Source: CAIUGU01 sp963819685 (GTDB lineage Bacteria; Pseudomonadota; Gammaproteobacteria; Steroidobacterales; Steroidobacteraceae). From it: a DNA stretch of 64,000 bases. Both the position numbers and the translations under genes were made by a program. The stretch is from the NCBI GenBank assembly GCA_963819685.1, contig CAWFXI010000011.1, positions 310,001 to 374,000 of the forward strand, written 5' to 3'. Below, piece by piece: positions 17,964 to 27,097 of the stretch (positions are counted from its first letter, which is position 1; each line of letters starts with the position of its first letter). The notes beneath the pieces were generated by a model that saw only the letters and a program-made list of their open reading frames with translations, was not told where the DNA came from and did not search any database.

Positions 17964-19340
17964 TCAACGGTCGGCGGCGCGAATGTGCGTGCCTGGAGAG
18001 AGCCCCGCCAGCCGCATCGCGAGTTCCAGCGCCTGCTCATAGTTGAGACGCGGATCGACCTGCGACTTGTAGGCACGCGCCAGGTCACCTTCCGTCAGGC
18101 CGCGTGCACCGCCCGTGCACTCGGTCACGTCGTCACCCGTCAGCTCGAAGTGCACGCCGCCAAGGATTGAACCCATCTCGCGGTGAATCCTGAAGGCGGA
18201 CTCGAGTTCCGCGACGATGTTCTCGAAGCGACGGGTCTTGAGACCCGAAGTGGTGCTCTCGGTGTTCCCGTGCATCGGATCGCAGATCCACAGCACCGGA
18301 CTGCCCGTCTCGCGCACCGCCTGGATCAATGCTGGCAGGCGCTTGTCGATTTCCTTGGCGCCCATGCGATGGATCAGCGTCAACCGTCCCGGCTCGTTGT
18401 TCGGATTGAGCTTGGCAATCAGGCCCTGCACCCACTCGGCGCTCATGGCCGGCCCGACCTTGATACCCATCGGGTTGGCGATCCCACGGAAAAATTCGAC
18501 GTGCGCGCCATCCAGCGCCGCCGTACGCATACCGATCCACGGCATGTGCGTGGACAGGTTGTACCAGCGCTTCGAACGCTCGATATAGCGTGTCTGGGCC
18601 TGCTCATACAGCAGGTGCAGGCCTTCATGGCTCGCGTAGAAGTCGATACGGTTGGATGCGTGCATCGGGCTGCCATTGGCGGCCTCGAAGAAATCCAGCG
18701 CGTCGGAAATCGAACTGACGATCTTCTCGTAGGCCTGCCATTGCGGCGAGTGGCGCACGAAGTCGAGGTTCCAGTATTCGGGATGATGCAGATCTGCAAA
18801 ACCGCCGTCGATCAGGGACCGGACAAAATTGAGGGTCAGTGCGGCGCGTTCGTAGCCACGCAACAGCAACTGCGGATCCGGTTCGCGATCGGCGAGCGTA
18901 AAGCCCGGGCGATTGACGATATCGCCGCGGTAGCTCGGCAGCGTCACGCCATCCCGGGTCTCGGTATCCGCAGAACGAGGCTTGGCATACTGACCCGCCA
19001 TGCGACCGATGCGCACCACGGGCTTCTTCATGCCATGCATCAGCACGAGGCTCATCTGCAGCAGGATCTTGAGCTTCTTGACGATGTCCTCTGACTGGCA
19101 ATCCTCGAAAGACTCGGCACAGTCGCCGCCCTGAAGCACGAAGCGCTCGCCTCGCTGGGCACTGGCAATCTGCTCCTTCAGCGCCTCGACTTCCCAGGAA
19201 ACCACGAGCGGCGGCAGCCGGGAGAGTGCGCCGACGGCAGCGGCAAGGGCCTGGGGGTCGGCATACGTCGGCTGCTGGGAGGCCGGCCGATCGTGCCAGC
19301 TGGCCGGGTGCCAGTCGAGAAGATGAGGATTTCGCGTCAT
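17964..19340 (-). CDS. Class II 3-deoxy-7-phosphoheptulonate (DAHP) synthase
   Basis: It joins phosphoenolpyruvate and erythrose 4-phosphate in the first step of the shikimate pathway. The 458-residue protein is the plant/mycobacterial-type (class II) enzyme, shown by VLQGGDCAESFEDC, RIGRMAGQYAKPRS, SYRGDIVNRPGFT, THMPWIGMRT, KVGPAMSAEWVQGLI and CDPMHGNTESTTSGLKTRRFE. The Cys in GGDCAE and the His and Glu residues of the later motifs bind the metal. It ends convergently right after the pseudouridine synthase and lies downstream of hrpA on the same strand. Confidence 0.95.
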   Translation of the reverse strand: MTRNPHLLDWHPASWHDRPASQQPTYADPQALAAAVGALSRLPPLVVSWEVEALKEQIASAQRGERFVLQGGDCAESFEDCQSEDIVKKLKILLQMSLVLMHGMKKPVVRIGRMAGQYAKPRSADTETRDGVTLPSYRGDIVNRPGFTLADREPDPQLLLRGYERAALTLNFVRSLIDGGFADLHHPEYWNLDFVRHSPQWQAYEKIVSSISDALDFFEAANGSPMHASNRIDFYASHEGLHLLYEQAQTRYIERSKRWYNLSTHMPWIGMRTAALDGAHVEFFRGIANPMGIKVGPAMSAEWVQGLIAKLNPNNEPGRLTLIHRMGAKEIDKRLPALIQAVRETGSPVLWICDPMHGNTESTTSGLKTRRFENIVAELESAFRIHREMGSILGGVHFELTGDDVTECTGGARGLTEGDLARAYKSQVDPRLNYEQALELAMRLAGLSPGTHIRAADR

Positions 19341-19394
19341 GGTTTGATCGTATCACTCTGCCATCGCACTGCAAAATCGCATGCCGGCCGGTCA

Positions 19395-22300
19395 CTAATG
19401 TCTTGCAGCTTCCTGACGGGCTTTGGCCACCTGGGCCGCCATCCGCTGCGGAGACACCGGGATGGCTGTTCGCAGATCCTGGGCAAACAGGGAAACCCTG
19501 AATTCCTCGACCATCCAGCGCAGCAGGTCGAGTTCAGGAAGACTCATGGCCCTCATGGGGTCACCTGCTGCCATCTGCAAGCGCCGCCATTCCGTTACAA
19601 AGGGTTCGAGCGTGCGCATCAGCTCTGCGTCGCGAATTGCGCCGGCGGGCAGCCGGTCAAGACGCCTTGAGACGGCTTTGAGATACCGGGGAAACTGTGT
19701 GAGCCGGCTCTGCGGTGTTGTTGCCAGAAAATCGTTGGCAAACAGACCTGACAATTGCTGCTCGATATCGCCCACAACGTTGCGGCACATCGGGGCGTTC
19801 ATTGCCTTGAGCTTCTGACGCACTGTCTTCAGTTCACTCAAGGTCTCAAGCGTGCGGGCTTCCAGTCGCTCGAGCGCCTGTGCAAATCGTTCGCGTCCAG
19901 TCTGCAGCACGGTGTCGTACTGCTCCCGGGACCGAGGCGTTGCTGTCCCGTCCGGCAGAAAAGCGTCCGCAAACACGCGCTCGGTCAGTGCATCCACTAG
20001 TCGTACGTCGGGCACTGTCACGGACCCGAGCAACACCAGTTCATGCCGATCGGCAAATCGTTTACGGGCGAAGCGGGTCTGCTGCGCCAACCCAAGCATC
20101 AGCAATCGCAATACCCCCTGACGCGTCTCGCGCTCGGCAAGGCCGGCAGAATCGACCTCGACCAGATCTACACCCTCACCACGATCCTTGAGTGCCGGAT
20201 AGACAACAAAGTTCAGTGCATCCCGCTCAACCCGACGCTCAAGCGGCAGGTCACCGAAGTCCCATTCCTTCGAATACGCTGAGAGACCTTGCACCGGCTT
20301 CGTGACCACGGAGGATGGGACGGTCCGCAATTGCCGGCGCAGCTGCTGCAGATCGCGCCCCGCCGTGAGCATCCGACCTTCCAGGTTCACCACACACAGG
20401 TTCATCCGCAGGAAATCCGGCAACGGCAATGCCGCGATTTCCTCCCTGGTGACCGTCTGGCCACCCGCCCGCGTAATCCAGTCAGCAATCGCGGCATTGA
20501 AATCGGCCCGGGTATCGGCATTCAGGTCTTCAAGACACTGTGCCGCGTGTTCCGGAACGGGCACGAAGGTCTTGCGCAGCTGCTTCGGCAGGGCACGCAA
20601 TAATGCGGTGATTTTTTCCAACCTCATGCCGGGTACGAGCCAGCCGAGCTGACCCGCATCGACGGTTCCGAGCAACGGCACGGGTACGGTCAGTGTGACG
20701 CCATCATCCGGCGCACCGGGCTCGAATCGATATGCCAGCGGCAATCGGTTGCCCGCGATCTCGAAGGTCTGCGGATACAGGTTGTCATTGGCTTCGGGCA
20801 CCTCGCGGCCCATCAGGTCCCTGAGTGACATGGTCAGCAGCTGCGGCGTCTGCGGCTCGACTTCACGCCACCAGCGCTCGAACGTGGGAATCGAATTGAC
20901 GCGCTCCGGAATACGCGCGCCGTAGAAATCACATTGTGTCTGCTCTTCGACCAGCACATCGCGGCGGCGAATCCTGGCCTCGATCCCCTCGACCTGCGCT
21001 TTAAGGTCCCTGTTGTGCACCAGGAATGGCGCTCGCAGAGTGGAGTGACCTTCGACCAGGGCTTCGCGGATGAAGATATCGCGAGCCTCACGCGGCGCCA
21101 CGTTGCCGAAGTTCACGCGGCGGCGCGCGGCGAGCGTCAGTCCATAGAGGGCAATCGATTCGTAGGCGGCAACGAAGCCGCGATCCTCGACCCAATGCGG
21201 CTCCGCATAGCTGCGTTTCAGCAGATGGGAGCCTGCGGACTCGATCCAGCCGGGCTCGACCGCCGCCACCATGCGCGCATACAGTCTGGTGGTTTCAACC
21301 ATGCTCCCGGCCACTATCCACTGCGGGGTTTTCGACGCCAGCGACGTTCCCGGGGCGATTACGAAACGGGTGCCGCGCGCACCGAGATATTCGCGACGTT
21401 CATCCAGCGTACCGATCGACCCCAGGAATCCCGTGAGCAGAGCCTGATGCAGATCGGCGTAGGCCGCGGGCAACTCATTGGCCTTCAGCTTGAGCTCCTC
21501 GATCGCTGCCGCCAGTTGTCCATGCAGTTCCTGCCATTCACGCAGCCGCACAAAAGACAGGAAATTTTCGCGGCACCATTTGCGCAGCTGGTTGCCCGAC
21601 AGCTCGCGCAGATTCATGGTAAAGGCCTGCCACAGGTTCAGCACGGTCATGAAATCCGAACGGGGATCGGCGAGCTTTGCATGACTCTCATCGGCCTTCG
21701 CCTGCGCGTCCTGTGGCCGCTCGCGGGGATCCTGTCCGGACAGAAACGCGGTCACGATCAGCATCTCGGTCAGGCATCGGTGATGCGTGGCCGCTAGCAG
21801 CATGCGTGCGAGCCTCGGATCCAGCGGCAGCGACGCGATCTGCCGGCCCAGACTGGTGACCCGTCGCTCGGCATCCACGGCCTTGAGCTCTTGAAGAAGC
21901 CGATAGCCATCGTTGATCAGCCGTGTGTCCGGCGGGTCGAGAAACGGAAACTCCTCCGGCTCACCAAGACCCAGCACTGCCATCTGCAGGATCACGCTCG
22001 CGAGATTGGTCCGCAGCACTTCGGGAGGCGTGAACGCAGGCCGCGCCACGAAGTCGTCCTCCGCGAACAGGCGGATGCAGATGCCTTCCGCTTCCCGACC
22101 ACACCGGCCCAGCCGCTGATCAGCACTCGCCTGGGAAATCGGTTCGATCGGCAAACGTTGTACCTTGCCACGGACACTGTAGCGGCTGATACGCGCGAGC
22201 CCGGAGTCCACGACATAGCGGATGCCCGGGACCGTCAGCGACGTTTCTGCCACGTTCGTCGACAACACGACTCGCCGTGCCGTATGTCTCGCAAAAATCC

Positions 22301-23123
22301 GCTCCTGATCGCTCGCCGACAGCCGCGCATACAACGGCAGAATCTCGGTATTGCGCAGATTTGCCGTGTCGAGAATCTCCGCAGCTTCGCGGATCTGCTT
22401 CTCGCCGGGCAGGAACACAAGAATGTCGCCCGCCCTGCCTTGTGGGTCCGCGTCAAGTTCGCGCACCGCTTCGAGCACGCCTTCAGGCAACGACAGCACC
22501 GTCGACTCCTCGTCGTCCTCGCCATGCAGCGGGCGGTAGCGCGTCTCAACGGGATAGCCGCGGCCCGACACTTCGATCACCGGAGCGCCGCCAAAGAACT
22601 CGGCGAAGCGGGCAGGATCGATCGTCGCCGATGTGATGATCAGTTTCAGGTCAGGGCGCCGCGGCAACAGTCCCTTCAGCACGCCGAGCAGAAAATCGAT
22701 ATTGAGGCTGCGCTCATGCGCCTCATCGATGATCAGCGTGTCGTAGCGGCGGAGCGAACGGTCGCGCTCCAGTTCCTTGAGCAGGATACCGTCGGTCATC
22801 ACCTTGATGCGCGACTGCCGGCTGGTGCGGTCCGTGAATCGCACCTGGTACCCGACCACGCCGCCTACCGTCGTGCCCAGTTCAGCAGCCAGCCGGGCAG
22901 CAATCGCCCGCGCCGCGATCCGGCGTGGCTGCGTGTGCCCGATCAGGCCACGCGTGCCAAATCCAAGTTGCAGACAGAGCTTGGGAATCTGCGTGGTCTT
23001 GCCAGACCCCGTCGCACCACAGACCACGACGACCTGATGCTGTTCAAGTGCGGCACGGATCTCATCCCGATGCGCGGTGATCGGCAGGGATGGGTCATAG
23101 TCAAAACGCAGAGCATCTGTCAC
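19395..23123 (-). CDS. hrpA: ATP-dependent RNA helicase HrpA
   Basis: A DEAH-box RNA helicase of 1242 residues. Walker A GATGSGKTTQ is at residues 36-45, the DEAH box is in LIIDEAHERS near residue 133, motif III is SATID, and motif VI is QRLGRCGREAEG. The helicase core is followed by the HA2/winged-helix and OB-type regions and a long HrpA-specific C-terminal domain. HrpA helps rescue stalled ribosomes and processes some mRNAs. Its ATG overlaps the upstream histidine kinase stop (ATGA), so the two are likely translationally coupled. Confidence 0.96.
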   Translation of the reverse strand: MTDALRFDYDPSLPITAHRDEIRAALEQHQVVVVCGATGSGKTTQIPKLCLQLGFGTRGLIGHTQPRRIAARAIAARLAAELGTTVGGVVGYQVRFTDRTSRQSRIKVMTDGILLKELERDRSLRRYDTLIIDEAHERSLNIDFLLGVLKGLLPRRPDLKLIITSATIDPARFAEFFGGAPVIEVSGRGYPVETRYRPLHGEDDEESTVLSLPEGVLEAVRELDADPQGRAGDILVFLPGEKQIREAAEILDTANLRNTEILPLYARLSASDQERIFARHTARRVVLSTNVAETSLTVPGIRYVVDSGLARISRYSVRGKVQRLPIEPISQASADQRLGRCGREAEGICIRLFAEDDFVARPAFTPPEVLRTNLASVILQMAVLGLGEPEEFPFLDPPDTRLINDGYRLLQELKAVDAERRVTSLGRQIASLPLDPRLARMLLAATHHRCLTEMLIVTAFLSGQDPRERPQDAQAKADESHAKLADPRSDFMTVLNLWQAFTMNLRELSGNQLRKWCRENFLSFVRLREWQELHGQLAAAIEELKLKANELPAAYADLHQALLTGFLGSIGTLDERREYLGARGTRFVIAPGTSLASKTPQWIVAGSMVETTRLYARMVAAVEPGWIESAGSHLLKRSYAEPHWVEDRGFVAAYESIALYGLTLAARRRVNFGNVAPREARDIFIREALVEGHSTLRAPFLVHNRDLKAQVEGIEARIRRRDVLVEEQTQCDFYGARIPERVNSIPTFERWWREVEPQTPQLLTMSLRDLMGREVPEANDNLYPQTFEIAGNRLPLAYRFEPGAPDDGVTLTVPVPLLGTVDAGQLGWLVPGMRLEKITALLRALPKQLRKTFVPVPEHAAQCLEDLNADTRADFNAAIADWITRAGGQTVTREEIAALPLPDFLRMNLCVVNLEGRMLTAGRDLQQLRRQLRTVPSSVVTKPVQGLSAYSKEWDFGDLPLERRVERDALNFVVYPALKDRGEGVDLVEVDSAGLAERETRQGVLRLLMLGLAQQTRFARKRFADRHELVLLGSVTVPDVRLVDALTERVFADAFLPDGTATPRSREQYDTVLQTGRERFAQALERLEARTLETLSELKTVRQKLKAMNAPMCRNVVGDIEQQLSGLFANDFLATTPQSRLTQFPRYLKAVSRRLDRLPAGAIRDAELMRTLEPFVTEWRRLQMAAGDPMRAMSLPELDLLRWMVEEFRVSLFAQDLRTAIPVSPQRMAAQVAKARQEAARH

Positions 23124-24493
23124 GGCGCAGGCAACTGAACTTCGATGCGTGCGCCTCCGAGCGAAGACGCGTCAATGGTCACACTGCCACCACTGACTTC
23201 GGCGAGTTCCCGCACGACGGACAGGCCAATGCCCTGCCCGCTCATGCGTTCATCGAGCCTTGCGCCGCGTTCCAGCACGCGGGCCCGATCCTCAGACGCG
23301 ATGCCGGGCCCGTCATCCTCAACGATCAGCAACAATCCTGCGTGGCGCGCACCCGGCCGCAGCAACGGTGCGGCGGACAGCTTCACGGCACGGCGGGCCC
23401 ATTTGCAGGCGTTGTCCAGCAGATTGCCTGCAATCTCGGTGAGGTCGCCCTGGTCGCCGATGAAGCGGCAGCCAGGCTCCACGTGCAGCGAGCATTCGAT
23501 TGCCCGATCGGCGTAGACCTTGAGGAGCGCTCCCTTGAGTCCTTCCAGCGTCTGCCGGACATCGACAGGAGCCTGTCCCAGGCCAGTACCGCCTGAAGCG
23601 GCCGCTCGCTTCAACTGGTAGCGGACAATGTCGTCCATGCGACTGACCTGTTCGTCGAGCTGACGCGCGACCGGTGCATCCCGCAACCCTTCTCCTCCCA
23701 GCAGATTCCGTGTCACGGCGAGCGGGGTTTTCAGGCTGTGGGCAAGGTTGCCAAGGGTATTGCGATAGCGTGCGAGCCGTTCGCGCTCACTGCGCAGCAG
23801 CGCATTCATATTGGTCGTGACGCCAATGAGTTCGCGCGGATAGCCCTCGCCCAGCTCGGACAGTTGGCCGAGTTCGATGTCCTCTATTTCTCGCGCCACG
23901 CGCCGCACTGGCGCCAGTACCCAGCGGAATACCAGCGCGAGGCCCGCGAGCAGCAGCAGCATCAGGCCGACAAACCAGCCGAACATCTGTCCGCGCAACC
24001 GCGTCAGCTGTGCGTAGTAGGGATCGAGGTTCTCGGCAACGCTATAGACGAAATTCCGGCTGACGCCGCTCGGAAATTCCCATGCAATCCCCAGGCTCAG
24101 TGCGAGCACCTCGGATCCATTGGCCAGCGGCAGGATTCCGAAGCGGCGTTGGCCCGGAGCCAGCACGGGGCCAAAATCGAGACCCGTCCCCACCATGGAA
24201 TTCGACTTCCACGTTGCCTGCTCGTCTGTTCGCCGGATTTCGCCGTACAGGCCCGAACCAGGACTCGTGTATCTCGACTCCGCAAGCTGCGGCGCAGGTT
24301 CGAGCCCGCCGCGCATGCTTTCTTCGGAGACGGACAGCAACGCCAGGACCTGGACTTCCAGTCGATCGAGAATCGCGCGCTCGGAGATGTCGCGAAACAC
24401 GAGATCGAGCGCGAAAATGGTCAGCCCGAAAAACACCACGAGCAGCACGCTGACGGAGGCCAGCAGTCGGGTGCTGAGCGAACGGACCTGCAT
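23120..24493 (-). CDS. phoQ: PhoQ-like sensor histidine kinase
   Basis: An inner-membrane two-component sensor of 457 residues. A first membrane helix (about residues 10-32), a periplasmic domain of about 135 residues and a second helix (about 171-190) are followed by a HAMP linker. The phosphoacceptor is His252 in GNLAHSLKTPLAV, where the SLKTPL form is characteristic of PhoQ-type kinases. The ATP-binding N, G1 and G2 boxes follow (NLLDNACKWARRAV, VEDDGPGI, GQGIGLSVVRELAE). The gene starts 17 bases after the response regulator. Which signal it senses cannot be read from the sequence. Confidence 0.9.
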   Translation of the reverse strand: MQVRSLSTRLLASVSVLLVVFFGLTIFALDLVFRDISERAILDRLEVQVLALLSVSEESMRGGLEPAPQLAESRYTSPGSGLYGEIRRTDEQATWKSNSMVGTGLDFGPVLAPGQRRFGILPLANGSEVLALSLGIAWEFPSGVSRNFVYSVAENLDPYYAQLTRLRGQMFGWFVGLMLLLLAGLALVFRWVLAPVRRVAREIEDIELGQLSELGEGYPRELIGVTTNMNALLRSERERLARYRNTLGNLAHSLKTPLAVTRNLLGGEGLRDAPVARQLDEQVSRMDDIVRYQLKRAAASGGTGLGQAPVDVRQTLEGLKGALLKVYADRAIECSLHVEPGCRFIGDQGDLTEIAGNLLDNACKWARRAVKLSAAPLLRPGARHAGLLLIVEDDGPGIASEDRARVLERGARLDERMSGQGIGLSVVRELAEVSGGSVTIDASSLGGARIEVQLPAP

Positions 24494-24510
24494 GGAATTC
24501 TTAAGGGGCC

Positions 24511-25197
24511 TCAGCCTTCGGCCGAGCGCTCGAGCTGGAAGCGGTAGCCGCGACCACGGAGGGTCTCGATCGGCTTCAGGGAATTGTCCGGATCCAGCTT
24601 GCGCCGGAGACGCCCGATGAATACCTCGATCGTATTGCTGTCGCGGTCGAAATCCTGCGCGTAAATGCGTTCGGTCAATTCTGACTTCGAGATGACCTCG
24701 CCGGCGCGCATCATCAGGTGCTCGAGGATGCGGTACTCGAAACTGGTCAGCTCGACGGGCTGCTCGCTGACCGTGACTGTTTGCGTACGGGGATCGAGTG
24801 CCACCGGACCGCAGCGAAGCACTGCTTGCGCCCAGCCACCCGAACGTCGCAGCAGCGCCTGCACGCGCGCCAGCAGTTCTTCGAAATGAAAAGGCTTGGC
24901 GACATAGTCGTCAGCACCGGCCTGCAAGCCCTCCACCTTGTCCTGCCAGCGGTCGCGCGCGGTCAGGATCAGGATGGGAAACTTCTTCGCCTGAGCACGG
25001 AACTGCCGGATCAGGTCCAGGCCGGGAAGCTTTGGCAGGCCAAGGTCGACGACGGCGAGATCGATGGCGAACTCCGAGCCGCAATACAGGCCCTCCTCGC
25101 CATCTGCTGCCGCATCCACCGTGAATCCGGCAGCCGTCAGCTGCTGCACGAGCGATTCGCGCAGCGATTTTTCATCCTCGACGACGAGCACGCGCAT
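24511..25197 (-). CDS. phoP: PhoP-like OmpR-family response regulator
   Basis: A 228-residue transcription regulator. The receiver domain begins MRVLVVEDEKSLRESLV, with phosphoacceptor Asp51 in LAVVDLGLP and the conserved Lys in ADDYVAKPFHFEELLARVQ. The C-terminal winged-helix DNA-binding domain has SFEYRILEHLMMRAGEVISK and RLRRKLDP with GRGYRF. Receiver and linker wording closely resemble PhoP. I chose ATG 25197; an upstream ATG at 25251 would overlap the PepSY gene. It pairs with the kinase just downstream. Confidence 0.92.
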   Translation of the reverse strand: MRVLVVEDEKSLRESLVQQLTAAGFTVDAAADGEEGLYCGSEFAIDLAVVDLGLPKLPGLDLIRQFRAQAKKFPILILTARDRWQDKVEGLQAGADDYVAKPFHFEELLARVQALLRRSGGWAQAVLRCGPVALDPRTQTVTVSEQPVELTSFEYRILEHLMMRAGEVISKSELTERIYAQDFDRDSNTIEVFIGRLRRKLDPDNSLKPIETLRGRGYRFQLERSAEG

Positions 25198-25208
25198 GGT
25201 CAGAGGAC

Positions 25209-25517
25209 CTACTGTATCCGTCCGGTTTCCGCATCCACCCGCACGGTCCATACCCGGCCTTCGGCATTCAGCAAGCGGATGATGTGGACGCGATGGCCGC
25301 GCTCGTCGACGGTTTCCGCCTTGACGGCCTTGGCTCGGTAGCGGTTCTGGGCCAGCTCCACGGCATCGTCCAGCGAATAGCCGCCGGGCTCAATGGTGTC
25401 TTCATCCCGAGGCCGACTGTCCCTCAAACCCTGCGCATCGGCAGGAGCAACGACGGGCGCGACCAGCCAGCAGGTCGTAAGGGCCAGCAGCACGAGGATG
25501 ATGCGATTCTGGAACAT
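25209..25517 (-). CDS. Small secreted PepSY-domain protein
   Basis: A 102-residue protein with an N-terminal signal peptide (MFQNRIILVLLALTTCWLVA) and a single PepSY domain: YSLDDAVELAQNRYRAKAVKAETV, then RVHIIRLLNAEGRVWTVRVDAETGRI. PepSY domains bind or inhibit other proteins in the periplasm. The gene ends 11 bases before phoP, so it is probably the first gene of the phoPQ operon and may affect the sensor. That role is inference. Confidence 0.82.
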   Translation of the reverse strand: MFQNRIILVLLALTTCWLVAPVVAPADAQGLRDSRPRDEDTIEPGGYSLDDAVELAQNRYRAKAVKAETVDERGHRVHIIRLLNAEGRVWTVRVDAETGRIQ

Positions 25518-25607
25518 TAGAAAACTACCGCCGAAATTGCAGTCTAGTCTACGTGCATTGCCCGTCCAGTACACCCTCCCCTGTTGAGCCGTGCCCACCC
25601 GGCGACA

Positions 25608-26192
25608 TCAATACTCCGCCGGCGAAACCGCGACCCGGACCCTGATGCGATCACCCGGATCGTAGGGCAGCTCGGTGGTGTACTCGCGACCCAGATATTC
25701 ATAGGTCACACGGTAGGCATCGACGCGCTCCTGGTAGGTGTCTTCATACCGTGTGCGGCAACGCTCTACCGTTCGCTCGACCGGGACAGACGCTCGGCGG
25801 ACCGCGGAGTCATGACCGATGGAAGCGCCGATCAGCGTCCCCGCAACAGTTGCGACATCCTGACCACGGCCCCTGCCCACCTGGCTACCGATGACACCGC
25901 CAATGATGCCACCCAGGATCATGGGACCTGCCGTTTCGGCATGAGTGCCCGTGGACCGATACCCGGTCTGCACTTCATCCCAACATTCGCGACGGGGCGA
26001 TTCCACCCGCACCCGCCTGACAATGGGATCCACTTCAAGCACTCTGGCATCGTCGTACTGACGACCGACATGCGGACGTCCATTGGCCCAGGGCGGTGGT
26101 GCCGCCAGCGCCTGTGTAGAAAGCACACAGAGTCCGCCTAATGCAACGGTCCTCAATGCGGCGCTGGCAAGCGGAATGGCGTGGCGATCCAT
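25608..26192 (-). CDS. Glycine-zipper 2TM domain envelope protein
   Basis: A 194-residue exported protein with a signal peptide ending near STQALAAPPPW. The middle holds a Gly-zipper, GPMILGGIIGGVIGSQVGRGRGQD, followed by TVAGTLIGASIG; this is the Rick_17kDa/SlyB-like fold of outer-membrane-associated proteins. The C-terminal third contains ERCRTRYEDTYQERVDAYRVTYEYLGREYTTELPYDPG, a motif shared by several such proteins. SlyB is a PhoPQ target in enterics, which fits the neighbourhood, but no lipobox is present here. ATG 26192 is chosen over an upstream ATG overlapping mazG. Confidence 0.8.
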   Translation of the reverse strand: MDRHAIPLASAALRTVALGGLCVLSTQALAAPPPWANGRPHVGRQYDDARVLEVDPIVRRVRVESPRRECWDEVQTGYRSTGTHAETAGPMILGGIIGGVIGSQVGRGRGQDVATVAGTLIGASIGHDSAVRRASVPVERTVERCRTRYEDTYQERVDAYRVTYEYLGREYTTELPYDPGDRIRVRVAVSPAEY

Positions 26193-26278
26193 GGCTGACT
26201 CCTTGCGGCCCCAGGGAACCCTTTCCTTGAGGCCTGGACTTACCTTAGTCCGCGAGCGATGAATCCTGGCTGAACACC

Positions 26279-27085
26279 TCAAGACTGTGGATTGTCGGCC
26301 CGCTCAAGGCGTTTGGCCTCGTTCCAGAGGCCATCCAGTTCCTCAAGCGTAGCGTCTGCAGTCACTCTACCCGCCTGGGCGAGGCGCTGTTCCACATGCC
26401 GGAAGCGGCGCTCGAACTTCGAGTTCGTCTGCCGCAATGCCGTTTCGGGATCGATGCGCACGTGACGGCACAGGTTGGCCACGCTGAACAGCAGGTCACC
26501 GATTTCCTCGCTGATTCTGGTCGACGGTGCCTGTGACTCGACTTCCATGCGCATCTCGTTCAGCTCCTCCTGGATCTTGTCCAGCACACCGGCTACCGTC
26601 GGCCAGTCAAAGCCGGCCTGACTCGCTCGCTTGCCCAGCTTGACCGCACGCGTCATCGCTGGAAGCTGCACGGGTACGTCGGACAGCGCTCCGTTCAGCG
26701 CACCGCGTGTCGCTCGCTCCTGTCTTTTGTGCTCTTCCCAGGCCCGGGTTTGCGCCTCGGCGGTGTCTACGCGATCGGTGCCGAACACGTGCGGATGGCG
26801 TCGTTCCATCTTGTCGCAGATGGCCTGCGCCACATCGTCGAACCTGAACGCGTTCTGTTCCGCTGCGAGCTGCGAATGAAACACGACCTGGAAGAGCAGG
26901 TCACCGAGCTCATCACGAAGTGCATCAAGGTCGTGCCGTTCGATGGCGTCGGCCACTTCGTAGGCTTCTTCAATCGTGTAGGGCGCGATCGACGCGAACG
27001 TCTGCTCCTTGTCCCAGGGACAGCCCGATACCGGGTCACGCAGACGCGCCATGATGTCGAGCAAGCGATTGAGTGAATGACTCAT
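26279..27085 (-). CDS. mazG: Nucleoside triphosphate pyrophosphohydrolase MazG
   Basis: It hydrolyses (d)NTPs to NMP and pyrophosphate and can affect ppGpp level and the fate of damaged nucleotides. The 268-residue protein has two MazG domains: LRDPVSGCPWDKEQTFASIAPYTIEEAYEVADAI with DELGDLLFQVVFHS in the first, and EEIGDLLFSVANLCRHV in the second; the ExxED-type Mg-binding residues are visible in both. It follows nudL by 12 bases, so two nucleotide-sanitation enzymes probably share a transcript. Confidence 0.95.
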   Translation of the reverse strand: MSHSLNRLLDIMARLRDPVSGCPWDKEQTFASIAPYTIEEAYEVADAIERHDLDALRDELGDLLFQVVFHSQLAAEQNAFRFDDVAQAICDKMERRHPHVFGTDRVDTAEAQTRAWEEHKRQERATRGALNGALSDVPVQLPAMTRAVKLGKRASQAGFDWPTVAGVLDKIQEELNEMRMEVESQAPSTRISEEIGDLLFSVANLCRHVRIDPETALRQTNSKFERRFRHVEQRLAQAGRVTADATLEELDGLWNEAKRLERADNPQS

Positions 27086-27097
27086 TGGATGTCGGGA

